A DNA stretch of 64,000 bases from Pandoraea capi (GTDB lineage: Bacteria > Pseudomonadota > Gammaproteobacteria > Burkholderiales > Burkholderiaceae), in NCBI RefSeq assembly GCF_902459735.1, contig NZ_CABPRV010000003.1:496001-560000 (forward strand). Direction: 5' to 3'. This document shows, in pieces, positions 7,906-17,107 of this stretch. Below the pieces are notes generated by a model. That model was not told the DNA's origin and did not search any database. It saw nothing but the letters and a program-made list of their open reading frames with translations. How positions within the stretch are numbered: position 1 is the first letter of the stretch; each line of letters opens with the position of its first letter. Position numbers and translations under genes: made by a program.

Positions 7906-10167
7906 TCACGCTCCGTCGGCGATTACGTTCGCGTCCGCCGACGGTCGTCCCGCCGGGTTCGCCGATTCCAGCGAGTTCGACGCGCCATAGCCGCTCGCCG
8001 ACCCACCCGCCGACCCGCTCGACGTGCCCAATGTGGAATCGCTCGTCGATCCCCGATTCGATTTTTTTGCCGATCCGCCCGACGACCCGCGTGAACTCGA
8101 CGTTCTCGACAGCGATCCTCCGCTACTCATGCTGCCCATGCTGCCGCGACTGCTCAGGCTGCTGCGTCGAGGTCCGAGCGGGCGTGTGAGCGACACGGTG
8201 TAGGGCTCCCCCGGACGGTGGCCGATATCGGCGAACGCGGCGTCGAGCACGCGGCGCGTCTCCATCGGATCTTTCGTCATTGCGAAGCCAACGGCCTTCA
8301 CCCGGCTCCACGGGTCGAGCAACACGGTGGTGTCCCGCGCGCCCATGATGAGCCCGGCGAAGTTGGCGCCAGTGATGCCATCGGTACCCGGCCCTTCGAA
8401 GTCGCTTGGGGTGGAGAGTTCGAGCGCGTCGATCAATTCCACGGACTCCGTATACAGCACCAGCGCATGCGGCGAGCGATGCTTCGGCTGCACCGTGATC
8501 ATGCGAACGCAATCGCCATGCACGCCGCCTTCGATCAGGAAATGAAACAGGATCTCGGCGTTCTCCTGACAAAACGCCTCAGTGCCCGGATTCAGACGGT
8601 AATGGCTCGTGGTGACGAAGGCGGCCAGACGCTGTTGCTCGAATAGCGACGCATCGGGCGGAACCTGTTCGAGGGCGACACGAATGGCGTCGCGATTCTT
8701 GAGGATGGAGTAGTCGCGATAGGGGCGAAGATCGGGCCGGTTGGTGCGCATCAACTTCATGCGGGAGACTTCGGCATAGGCGCCGAGAATGGCATTTTGC
8801 ACGTCGTCGTCGCGCAAATGACTGAGCACGGCATCGACCTCGTGACGATTCAGCGCGATGCTGTCCGGCGTTGTCACCCGGCTGTTTCCGCAACCGCCAC
8901 CGCAGAGCCGCAGCGGCGCGTGTGCTTCCCATCGGCCCGTCTGCGGGTCGTAAGTCACGGGCACCTGCGCCAACGTGCGTTGTGCGGAGTCGACGAGCCA
9001 ATGATCCCCGCTCGATCCACGCGTGGCGCGGTAGTAACCGGCTTCGCCGCGCAGGTAGTGGCGACCATCGACGAGCACGATGCGCGCAGCACCACTTGCG
9101 GGCAGCTTGTCGTTGGCTATCTGCTGTTCATATCCTTGCAGATAGGTGCGCTCACCTGTGATGGCCATCGCAGCGGCAGCGTCGGTCATGACGGCCGACG
9201 CGCCTGCCGCGACCCGCGCTTCGTCGTCGATGCCTGCGTGTTCGATCACGCCCTCGCGTCCACCCGAGGCCACCTTTCGGTCGACGGCGTCGAGTGTCTT
9301 CTGTGGCACCTGAACCGCATGTCCCGGCGAACCGCCGGGCGGCTTCTCCGGCATCGCGTGGATCTTGCCGCCCATCGCTCCCTGCCGAGCCGGTCGCATG
9401 GCGTTGCCGAGTGGACGCGTTATCACGCGCGGATCGGCGTTCTGGAGAATGGAGACGATGCGGTCCGTGGAAATGGGTTTGCCGTCACGACTGTCGGCCA
9501 CAACGTCGGTCACCTCGGACGGCAAACGCAGGATCGCCACTTCCGGAAGCATGCCGGTCGCCACGTCCATCATGTGGGTGCGTTGCTGGATTTGCTCGCG
9601 CGTTTGCTGGCTGACGTCGTGCCCGGTGAGCAATGCGTACATGTCGACGACCGAATTGCCGAGGTTCTTGAAAGGCTCGCTGCCTGCGCCGATCGATCTG
9701 AGCACGTCCTGCGACGAGTACTCGTGTTTGATCGTCATTTGCGGGGCGATGGGTTGAGCGATCACGTCGGCGTCGTCATGACGGATGTCAGGCTGCGATG
9801 CCGAAACGCCGGCGCACTGGCGATCCTGTTCTCCCGCGCCATCGGCCTCACGACATCGCGGTGATGTCCTCGGCACGAAGCTCGTAGCAGGCGGGACCAG
9901 ATTCGCCACGAACATCAGTGCGAGCGCTGCGGGCCAGACAGTGGATGCCGACGACCGGGGCGGTGACGCCATGTCAGACGCGTGTTTGCGTGTGCGCATA
10001 CCCGGCGGTGCCGTAGCCGGGCGTGCATGGGACAGCGAGTCCGCGAAGCGCATATTCGATGAAAGTGCCGTGCTGACGTGCGCCGAAGTCTGGCGATGAC
10101 GTACCAAAGGCGGGAGCGAGTAGGCGGGGGCGGCGGAGTTGACTCGGCGATACGATGCATAGGGCAT
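7906..10167 (-). CDS. Paralogue E: large putative secreted/anchored Cys-His-Asp protein, last of five
   Basis: 753 residues, start preceded by AGGAGA. I do not recognise the family. Visible parts: N-terminus MPYASYRR and a basic Ser/Pro-rich leader; one hydrophobic segment, VWPAALALMFVANLVPPA (residues 77-94); a helical module at 150-247 with TGMLPEV and RLPSEV; a variable linker; a beta-rich module at 340-430 with HYLRGEAGYYR, DHWLVD and LCGGGC (Cys422, Cys426); a helical stretch; and a module with Cys533 in EAFCQENAEILF, His567 in SPHALVLYTE and Asp618 in VLLDPWSR. These three residues have the order and setting of a papain-like triad, which is inference. The last 85 residues are Ser/Gly low complexity. 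It follows paralogue D by 64 bp. Confidence 0.85.
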   Translation of the reverse strand: MPYASYRRVNSAAPAYSLPPLVRHRQTSAHVSTALSSNMRFADSLSHARPATAPPGMRTRKHASDMASPPRSSASTVWPAALALMFVANLVPPATSFVPRTSPRCREADGAGEQDRQCAGVSASQPDIRHDDADVIAQPIAPQMTIKHEYSSQDVLRSIGAGSEPFKNLGNSVVDMYALLTGHDVSQQTREQIQQRTHMMDVATGMLPEVAILRLPSEVTDVVADSRDGKPISTDRIVSILQNADPRVITRPLGNAMRPARQGAMGGKIHAMPEKPPGGSPGHAVQVPQKTLDAVDRKVASGGREGVIEHAGIDDEARVAAGASAVMTDAAAAMAITGERTYLQGYEQQIANDKLPASGAARIVLVDGRHYLRGEAGYYRATRGSSGDHWLVDSAQRTLAQVPVTYDPQTGRWEAHAPLRLCGGGCGNSRVTTPDSIALNRHEVDAVLSHLRDDDVQNAILGAYAEVSRMKLMRTNRPDLRPYRDYSILKNRDAIRVALEQVPPDASLFEQQRLAAFVTTSHYRLNPGTEAFCQENAEILFHFLIEGGVHGDCVRMITVQPKHRSPHALVLYTESVELIDALELSTPSDFEGPGTDGITGANFAGLIMGARDTTVLLDPWSRVKAVGFAMTKDPMETRRVLDAAFADIGHRPGEPYTVSLTRPLGPRRSSLSSRGSMGSMSSGGSLSRTSSSRGSSGGSAKKSNRGSTSDSTLGTSSGSAGGSASGYGASNSLESANPAGRPSADANVIADGA

Positions 10168-10231
10168 GACAACGTCTCCTAATGAAGGGTGACGACGCTT
10201 GTCGGGGGGCGTTCGTCCGAGGAGCGAAGTG

Positions 10232-12358
10232 TTAGGGAAAAGGGCGAGGGGGCCGCGCGAAGGTGTCGGCGATCGAGTGACGGCGAACGTCGTGCCCCGC
10301 GTCGAAGCCCGCGCCCGAGCCCGCGCTGGACACCGATTCGATCACCGTGCTCGTCGATCCGGACCGGCCGGAGCCGTCCGACGCCCCCGACATCGTGCCC
10401 GAGCTTCCCGCACTGCCGACGCTCCCCAGACTGCTCTGACTGCTCATTACGCCCTTGCGCACAGCGAGAGGGCGAGTGACCGACACGGTATAGGGGCTCC
10501 CGGTCCGGTGTCCGATATCGGAGAACGCGGCGTCGAGAATATCGACGGCATCTTGCGGACTGTCGGCACGAGCAAACGAGATGGCCTTGCTGCGGCTCCA
10601 CGGATCGAGCAGCACCGTGGTGTCGCGCGTCATATAGGTGGCCCACGCGAACTGTGAGGACGAGATGCCATCCTGACGCAGACTGACCCGCGGGTTGGGC
10701 GTCGAAGCGTCGAGCATGTCGATCAGCCGATGCGACTCGGTGTATAGCACCATGACATGCGGTGAGCGATTCTTCGGCTGCACGGTGATCAGGCGGAGCT
10801 GGTCGCTGTCGATGCCATCCTGAAGCAGGAAGTAGAACAGGATCTCGGCATTCTCCTGACAGAACGCTTCTGCCGCAGGATGCGCATAGTAGTATCGCGC
10901 CGTGACCTCCGAGGTCAGGCGTTGTTGCTTGAGCAGCGGCAGCCGACGGTCGATGTCTTTCATCGCCGTGCGCAAGGCCGCCCGGTGATCGACGATAGAG
11001 TGATCGCGCAGGGCGCGCAGATCGGGGCGATTGGACCGAACGAGATGCAGGCGACCGAGATCGGCGAACGCGTTCTGAATGGCCTCCTGTGCCGACTCGT
11101 CGGGCAAGTGACGCGTTGCCGCGAAGATGTCGTCGTAGCTTTGCGCAATGCTGTCCGGTGTTGCCGGACGGCTCGATCCGCATCCCCCGCCGCACACACG
11201 CAACGGCGCGTGCGCACGCCATTCGCCGGTCGCCGGATCGAAGGTAATCGGCACCTGCGCGCGTGTCTGGCGTGGTGCATCGATGAGCCAGTGATCGGCG
11301 CTGATGCCGGGCGTCGCGCGGTAATAACCCGCCTCGCCCCGCAGGTAGTGATGGCCGTTGACGATGACCAGTCGCGTAGCCTTCTGCGTCGGTAATTCAT
11401 CTTCGGAGAAGCGTTGTTCGTAGCCGTCCAGATGCTCGAACTCGCCCTGTATCGCGAAGCGGCCCGCCGGCCTCTCGACCGTCGACAGGTTGTCCGGCAC
11501 GCTCACGATGCCGGTGCGATCATCCTTCGGCAGTTGCCATTGGGGCGCCCGATCCGATGACGGCACATCGTGCTCGACGGGACGCTTCGGCGGCGCCACA
11601 TGAGACGTGATCGAAGGGTCACTGCCGCGCGGCGAGGCAAACTGGGTGATGCCGATCAATGAGTCGATGGACAGCGGTTTGCCGTCCTCGCGATCAACCG
11701 CGATGTCCGAAATCTCGGCAGGCAGACGTAGCCATTGGACTTCCGGGATGAGACCCGTCGTGATGTCGATGGCCGACATCCAGTCTCCGACTTTCCTGCG
11801 AACCTCGGGCGAGACTTCGCGGCCGGTCATGAGCGCATAGGCGTCGGAGACGGACTCGCCAGTGCTGGAAAAGGGCATGCGTGCAGCGGCCACAGCGCGC
11901 ACCAGATCGAAGGGTGCGTAGTGGGATTTGATCGACGGCTGTGTGACGCGCTCGATATGCACGGCTTTCCATGTCGGCGTGTCGGGTGGGTTCGGTGGGG
12001 CGTCGTCGCGCCCTGGCGTTCGCGCGGGTTGGGCGCGATGATCCGGGCGGCGCGGCACCGCCGCCGGCACGGGCATGACAAGGTTCGCGACGAGCATGAC
12101 GGCGAAGGCCGCAGGCCAGACGGTGTCGCGGCGTCGACGTGGGCAGGACGTTACCGATGGCGCCGATGTTGAGGATGGCGCCGACGAAGTCGATGACGCG
12201 GACGAATGTGCCCGCGATGCCGGTGCTGTGCGGGCCGCGCGGAACGTCCCCGGAAACGATGCGGCGCTGCGCTTTCGCATGGCGTGGGGCGTCGAGGCTT
12301 GCGGTGCGCCGTAACACGAAGGAATGTAGATGGCGCGACGATGCGCGGTCGAAGGCAT
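10232..12358 (-). CDS. Paralogue D: large putative secreted/anchored Cys-His-Asp protein
   Basis: 708 residues, the shortest of the five; start ATG follows CTCGGAGATTTC. The N-terminus is MPSTAHRR, the most diverged of the set, followed by a Ser/Ala-rich leader (ASSTSSAPSSTSAPS) and the hydrophobic segment VWPAAFAVMLVANLVMP (80-96). Helical module at about 147-245 (SDAYALMTGREVSP, TTGLIPEV, RLPAEI). Beta-rich module at 305-400 with HYLRGEAGYYR, HWLIDAPR and VCGGGC (Cys389, Cys393). Putative triad Cys500, His534, Asp585 in the same motifs and at the same spacing as its sisters. The C-terminus is Ser/Gly-rich. No known fold family recognised; enzyme function is inferred from the triad only. It lies 60 bp after paralogue C. 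Confidence 0.85.
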   Translation of the reverse strand: MPSTAHRRAIYIPSCYGAPQASTPHAMRKRSAASFPGTFRAARTAPASRAHSSASSTSSAPSSTSAPSVTSCPRRRRDTVWPAAFAVMLVANLVMPVPAAVPRRPDHRAQPARTPGRDDAPPNPPDTPTWKAVHIERVTQPSIKSHYAPFDLVRAVAAARMPFSSTGESVSDAYALMTGREVSPEVRRKVGDWMSAIDITTGLIPEVQWLRLPAEISDIAVDREDGKPLSIDSLIGITQFASPRGSDPSITSHVAPPKRPVEHDVPSSDRAPQWQLPKDDRTGIVSVPDNLSTVERPAGRFAIQGEFEHLDGYEQRFSEDELPTQKATRLVIVNGHHYLRGEAGYYRATPGISADHWLIDAPRQTRAQVPITFDPATGEWRAHAPLRVCGGGCGSSRPATPDSIAQSYDDIFAATRHLPDESAQEAIQNAFADLGRLHLVRSNRPDLRALRDHSIVDHRAALRTAMKDIDRRLPLLKQQRLTSEVTARYYYAHPAAEAFCQENAEILFYFLLQDGIDSDQLRLITVQPKNRSPHVMVLYTESHRLIDMLDASTPNPRVSLRQDGISSSQFAWATYMTRDTTVLLDPWSRSKAISFARADSPQDAVDILDAAFSDIGHRTGSPYTVSVTRPLAVRKGVMSSQSSLGSVGSAGSSGTMSGASDGSGRSGSTSTVIESVSSAGSGAGFDAGHDVRRHSIADTFARPPRPFP

Positions 12359-12418
12359 GGCGAAATCTCCGAGAGAAACGCTGCATTGACGATAAACGGC
12401 GGACAGGGCGTGCAGGCT

Positions 12419-14560
12419 TCACACGATAACGTGGGTTCCGGAATCTCCCGGGACAGCCCCCGCCAACGGACCGTTCGCTGCGCCGGGCATTTGACCCGAC
12501 GCGCTACTCCAGCTTGTCGAGCCGGACGCTCCGCTCGACAAGCGGCCACTGCTGCCGCTACGGCTACTGCCCGTGCTGCCCAGACTGATCGAACTGCCCC
12601 GGCGCATGCCCAGCGGACGGGTGATGGACACCCGGTACATGTTGCCTTGCCGATGCCCGATGTCCTCGAAGGCGGCGTCGAGCGTGTCGACCAGATCGAC
12701 CGCATGATTGGCGTGTGCAAAGGAGGTGGCACGTGCGCGACTCCACGGATCGAGCAGTACGGTGGAGTCGCGAGATTCGTAGACCTCTCGCGCGAAGAGC
12801 ATGTCGTTGATGCCGTCGGGCTCGAAGTTGAGCGGCGGTTGCGGCGTCGCGGCTTCGAGCAGGCCGATCAGGCGTTCCGACTCCGTGTACAACACCAGTA
12901 CGTGCGGCGGCCGGTTTTTCGGTTGCACGGTGATCATCCGGATGCGGTCGGTAGGAATGTCGTTTGCGAGCAGGTAGTGAAAGAGAATCTCCGAGTTCTC
13001 CTGACAGAACGCCTCGCTGTAGCGGTTCCAGTAGTAATGCATCGTCGTGATCAGCGACGCTTCTTCCTGCTGCTTGAGCAGCGGCTGGTTGCGCTTGATG
13101 CGTTTCATCGATGTCCGCAATGCGGCGCGGTGATCGATGATCGAGTTGTCGCGCGTCATACGAAGGTCGGGGCGATTGCTTCGCGTCAGGTGCAACAGGC
13201 TGAGGTCGTTGAACGCATAGCGGATGCCGTCCCGCATGTGTTCGTCACGCAAATGCGCGATCGCATTGATGATCTTCTCGCGGTCGATGGCGATGCTGTC
13301 GGGTGACGCTTCACGGCTCGATCCGCATCCGCCGCCGCAAAGCCGTAGCGGTGACTCTGCGTGCCACTGACCGGTGACGGGATCGAAAAGGACCGGCACC
13401 TGTGCTGCGCGGCCGCTGCCGCGTGGCGCCGAGATCAGCCAATGGTCGATGCTGCGCCCGCGTGTTGCTCGGTAATACCCGGCTTCGCCGCGGAGGTAGT
13501 GCTTGCCGTCGACGATGACCAGGCGACTGTCGAGGCGCTCTGGCAACTGGTCTTTCGACAGATCCAGCGCATACCCCTGCAAATGTTCGTGCTCGTCTTC
13601 GATGTGCCACGGCTGACGGTGCGGCGACACGTCGTTTCCGAGGTGAGGCAAGACCGCCACGCCGATCGGTTCATCGAGCGAAGCGCTGTGCTGATCCGCT
13701 TTGCTCCCGGCGTTCGTGCGTTGGGTACGGGCCGCATGGCGTTCGGGGTAGCGCTGCTGGTGCATCTCCCGGAAATCCGGACGCCCCCGAACGATGCCGC
13801 GACTCTGCCAGTTGCGCGGATCGGCGGACTGCACCACGGAGGTAAGACGTTCGATGTCGACTTCACGGCCTTCGAGCCGGTCGGCGGCGATGCCAGCCGC
13901 TTCGCCGGGGATGCGCGACAGGCCGACATCGGGGATGAGGCCGGTGGCGAAGTCGAGGGCTTGTGCCCATTGCGCGACCGACTGGCGCGTATCGGCACTC
14001 ACCGTATTGCCAGTCACCAGTGTGTACATCTGAAGCAGTGCGCCACCGGTATTGCGGAACGGTGCGCTCGACGCCGCCATGGCTGACAGGAACTCGGGCA
14101 GGGTGTAACCGGCTTTGATGGCGTGGACATCCACAGGGCGAATCGCGACGGCGTCGCTGCGCTTCAAGACATCGGCGCCTGGTGTGTCGATGCGCGTTTG
14201 GCCTGTCCCGGTGTCAGCACCCGGCGCATTCGGCGGCCGTCTCGCGGTACCCCGGGGAATGCCGCTCCCGGCGGGCGACATCATGTTCGCGACGAGCAGT
14301 ATCGCGAAGGCCACTGGCCAGACGGCATGTGTGCAATCCGATGGCACCGTGCCACGCCGGGGCCACGTCGTGCTCTTCTGCCGGCGGTCAGGGCGGGCGG
14401 GCGCCGCTTGTGACACATGCGCGATGCGCGCGCGGAAGGAACGGGCGAGGCCGGCGCCCGCACGTGAGAGCGCCCTGGCTGTCTGGGCGGTCGGTACGGC
14501 GGGCGTCATCGCGTAGCGAGGTGCCGGTGAAGTGACGCGGCAGTGGGAAGCGTATGGCAT
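12419..14560 (-). CDS. Paralogue C: large putative secreted/anchored Cys-His-Asp protein
   Basis: The open frame extends 390 bases further upstream, but the start at 14560 gives MPYASHCR, matching paralogues A and E, and has GGAGAC eight bases before it; the longer version is Arg/Ser-rich shadow sequence. 713 residues. Hydrophobic segment VWPVAFAILLVANMMSP (80-96). Helical module at about 150-250 (TGNTVSADTR, ATGLIPDV, SADPR). Beta module at 325-415 with HYLRGEAGYYR, HWLISAPR and LCGGGC (Cys408, Cys412). Putative triad Cys519, His553, Asp604. The tail is rich in Ser/Gly (SLGSTGSSRSGSSGRLSSG). The preceding gene ends 112 bp upstream. Confidence 0.85.
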   Translation of the reverse strand: MPYASHCRVTSPAPRYAMTPAVPTAQTARALSRAGAGLARSFRARIAHVSQAAPARPDRRQKSTTWPRRGTVPSDCTHAVWPVAFAILLVANMMSPAGSGIPRGTARRPPNAPGADTGTGQTRIDTPGADVLKRSDAVAIRPVDVHAIKAGYTLPEFLSAMAASSAPFRNTGGALLQMYTLVTGNTVSADTRQSVAQWAQALDFATGLIPDVGLSRIPGEAAGIAADRLEGREVDIERLTSVVQSADPRNWQSRGIVRGRPDFREMHQQRYPERHAARTQRTNAGSKADQHSASLDEPIGVAVLPHLGNDVSPHRQPWHIEDEHEHLQGYALDLSKDQLPERLDSRLVIVDGKHYLRGEAGYYRATRGRSIDHWLISAPRGSGRAAQVPVLFDPVTGQWHAESPLRLCGGGCGSSREASPDSIAIDREKIINAIAHLRDEHMRDGIRYAFNDLSLLHLTRSNRPDLRMTRDNSIIDHRAALRTSMKRIKRNQPLLKQQEEASLITTMHYYWNRYSEAFCQENSEILFHYLLANDIPTDRIRMITVQPKNRPPHVLVLYTESERLIGLLEAATPQPPLNFEPDGINDMLFAREVYESRDSTVLLDPWSRARATSFAHANHAVDLVDTLDAAFEDIGHRQGNMYRVSITRPLGMRRGSSISLGSTGSSRSGSSGRLSSGASGSTSWSSASGQMPGAANGPLAGAVPGDSGTHVIV

Positions 14561-14672
14561 GGGAACGTCTCCGGAAGCACGCCGATGCGGTGGTGCGACG
14601 GGCTGGAATGCATCGAGTCCGCGTACCGCATCGACGCGCGGGCGGGGGGCGGGTTCACGCGTATGGGGCGCT

Positions 14673-16934
14673 TCAGAGAGCGTCCTCCGGGGCATCGTCC
14701 GACGACGACGGCATGTCTTGATCGGGCGGTGACGGCGGATCGAAGACGTTGGCGTTGCTCTCGCTCCCGAGACTGACGGGGCTACCGGCACTGCCCGAGC
14801 TACTGGTGCTGCGCATGCGCGAGCCGGGCGTGTGCGTGCCGAACGGACGGGTGATCGAGACGACGAACGGATGTCCATCACGATGCCCCAGTGCGGCGAG
14901 TATGCGATTGAGACGTTGCTGGACGTCACGTTCGGTGAACGTCCCGCCAAACCCGGTGGCTTTCGTGCGGCTCCACGGATCGAGCAGCAGTGTCGTGTCG
15001 CGGGTCAGGAAGACCGCGCGGGAGAACATGCGGTCGCCGATGCCGTCGGGGCGTCCGTGGATCATTGGCTGCGGCGTGGCCACGTGCAGCATGTCGATGA
15101 ATGTCTCCGACTCCGTGTAGAGCACCATCACGTGTGCCGGGCGATGCTGTGGCTGGAAGGTGATCATGCGGATTCGTTCCTCGGGCACGCCGCTTTCCAG
15201 CAGCAGATGGAACAGAATCTCGGCGTTCTCCTGACAGAAGGCTTCCGCCTGTGGATTGTCCGAGTAGTACATCGCCGTGGCAGCGGCGACCTGCTGCTGC
15301 TGTTGCAGCAAGGGGGCCTCGCGGTCGATGTTGCGCATGGCTTTGCGCAGTGCGGCGCGGTGTCCGACGATGGAGTAGTCGCGAGTGGCGCGCAGGTCGG
15401 CGCGATTGCCGCGCAGCAGACGCAGACTGCTTAGATTGCCGAATGCCGCCTGAATGGCGTCCTGTGTGTCCAGGTCGGGCAAATGCGAGATGGCGGACGC
15501 GATGGCCGGCCATCCGTCCACGATGCTGTCGGACTCGGGAATGCGCTTGCTCTGATTGCATCCGCCGCCGCACAGTCGCAAGGGCGCATCGGCTAGCCAC
15601 TCGCGGGTCTGCGGGTCGAAGGTCACGGGCACCTGTGCGCGGCTGTGACGGGGGGCGTCGATGAGCCAGACGTTCTCTTGCATTTCGCGGCCAAGACGAT
15701 AAAAGCCGTTCTCACCGGCGAGATAGTAGTGACCGTCCATCTGGAACATCTGTGAATGCGGATCGAGGGACAGGCGTTCGGCGGAAATGGGCTGTTCATA
15801 TCCGGCGAGATGCTCGCGCTCTCCCGCGATACGATGGCTGGAGGCCGCGTGTTGCGGGATGCTCGGCAGTACCGCGACCGGTTCGGCCGGCAGAGCTTCG
15901 TCGGCGCGCTCGCGCGGCATCGATCCGTCTGCGCCTTCCGATGGGCTGTCCGGCGCGCTGTCGGGGGCGCTGTCGGGGACATATTCCGGCGCCCTTTGCG
16001 CGGGAGGATCGGCTTCGTCACGTGCTGCCCCGTTGGCGCCCTCAAGCCCCGGCGGGGCATCGTCGGACTCGCGGCGGCCGTCGACGGCTAGCCGGTCGAG
16101 CAGCGCTGCAAGGGGTGTCTCGCCCCACGTTTGCTGCTTTTCCGATGCGGCCGGCGCCACGACAGATTCTGCGTTCACGTCGGCGCGCCACGTGCGCGGG
16201 TCGAGTGCCTGCATCAGGGTGGCAACGTCGCTCGCAATGGGGGCGCGTCCTTCGATCTGTTCGACAGCGACGTGCGAGATATCGCCGGGCAGACGAGACA
16301 TGCGCACCTGCGGCATCAGTCCCGTGCTGAAGTCGATGATCTTGCCGCTGCGCCGAATGTTCTGTCGTGTCTCAGTCGCAGGCGCTTCGCCGATGAAGAC
16401 TTCATAGGCGTCGCTCAGCGACTCGCCGAATTTTTCGAACGGCGAGCGCGATGCCGCCACGATCCGTAGCATGTCCATCAACGTGTAGTCGGTGCGCAAG
16501 CGATGCGGCTCGACCGGGCGAATGTCGACGTCATCCGGCGGGACCGTGGTGCTCGACGACGGCATGGCAGGGACTTCGCGTAACGCGACGGGTGGCAACT
16601 GCGGTAGTGAATACGCGTCGTCGTGCGCCTCGGCGATCAGGTTGCGTCTGGGCAGCGCCCCGGCGGCGGGGGCTGCGAGATTGGCGACCATGAGAATGGC
16701 GAGCGCAGCGGGCCATCCGCCTGCACGCCGTTGCGCATTCGCGTTGTCGGCGGTGTGCGTCGCACACCTGGCTTCGCGGCTGGCGACGAGGGGCATCTCG
16801 CGCCGGTAGCCCGCGCGTCGGAAGGTGCGATGGAATCCTTCCGGCGCGCTGGCGGACGGCTCGCGACGTTGCCGTGCGTGGGACAACCCATAGTGCGGCG
16901 TGTGCCGGATGTTGTGATACGAGACGTGCGGCAT
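14673..16934 (-). CDS. Paralogue B: large putative secreted/anchored Cys-His-Asp protein
   Basis: Start chosen at MPHVSYHN, aligned with the sisters and preceded by GGGAAAGG; an upstream in-frame ATG adds 38 residues of non-coding character. 753 residues. Hydrophobic segment GWPAALAILMVANLAAP (73-89), helical module at about 149-247, then an unusually long acidic linker (about 255-370) with a DSAPDSAPDS microrepeat and many Asp, Glu, Pro and Ala residues. Beta module at 372-463 with HYYLAGENGFYR, VWLIDAPR and LCGGGC (Cys455, Cys459). It is the only copy with CNQSKR instead of CG-x-SR after the motif. Putative triad Cys567, His601, Asp652. The tail ends in the acidic PSSSDDAPEDAL, shared in type with paralogue A. 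Confidence 0.85.
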   Translation of the reverse strand: MPHVSYHNIRHTPHYGLSHARQRREPSASAPEGFHRTFRRAGYRREMPLVASREARCATHTADNANAQRRAGGWPAALAILMVANLAAPAAGALPRRNLIAEAHDDAYSLPQLPPVALREVPAMPSSSTTVPPDDVDIRPVEPHRLRTDYTLMDMLRIVAASRSPFEKFGESLSDAYEVFIGEAPATETRQNIRRSGKIIDFSTGLMPQVRMSRLPGDISHVAVEQIEGRAPIASDVATLMQALDPRTWRADVNAESVVAPAASEKQQTWGETPLAALLDRLAVDGRRESDDAPPGLEGANGAARDEADPPAQRAPEYVPDSAPDSAPDSPSEGADGSMPRERADEALPAEPVAVLPSIPQHAASSHRIAGEREHLAGYEQPISAERLSLDPHSQMFQMDGHYYLAGENGFYRLGREMQENVWLIDAPRHSRAQVPVTFDPQTREWLADAPLRLCGGGCNQSKRIPESDSIVDGWPAIASAISHLPDLDTQDAIQAAFGNLSSLRLLRGNRADLRATRDYSIVGHRAALRKAMRNIDREAPLLQQQQQVAAATAMYYSDNPQAEAFCQENAEILFHLLLESGVPEERIRMITFQPQHRPAHVMVLYTESETFIDMLHVATPQPMIHGRPDGIGDRMFSRAVFLTRDTTLLLDPWSRTKATGFGGTFTERDVQQRLNRILAALGHRDGHPFVVSITRPFGTHTPGSRMRSTSSSGSAGSPVSLGSESNANVFDPPSPPDQDMPSSSDDAPEDAL

Positions 16935-17107
16935 GGCGGCCTTTCCCATAGTGAGGGCCACGGAACGCGACACATTGGGCTGGTGCCTACGTTCCGGTGA
17001 CCCGGGATGAGAAGAGTGCCATTGCCCCAACGCCCCCGGCTTGCGCATCGGTCGAAACGATTATCGGTTTATGACAGCGCTCGTGCTTGTGCGTAGTAGA
17101 CGTGCCA

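Noticed and set aside
5615-7909. A 764-codon minus-strand ORF across the porin and hydroxybutyryl-CoA dehydrogenase genes
   Set aside because: It is a shadow of two well-supported plus-strand genes, Arg/His/Val-rich and without family features.
14561-14950. Longer version of paralogue C with 130 extra N-terminal residues
   Set aside because: The extension is Arg/Ser/Pro shadow sequence, overlaps the end of paralogue B, and a good ribosome-binding site and MPYASHC start are at 14560.
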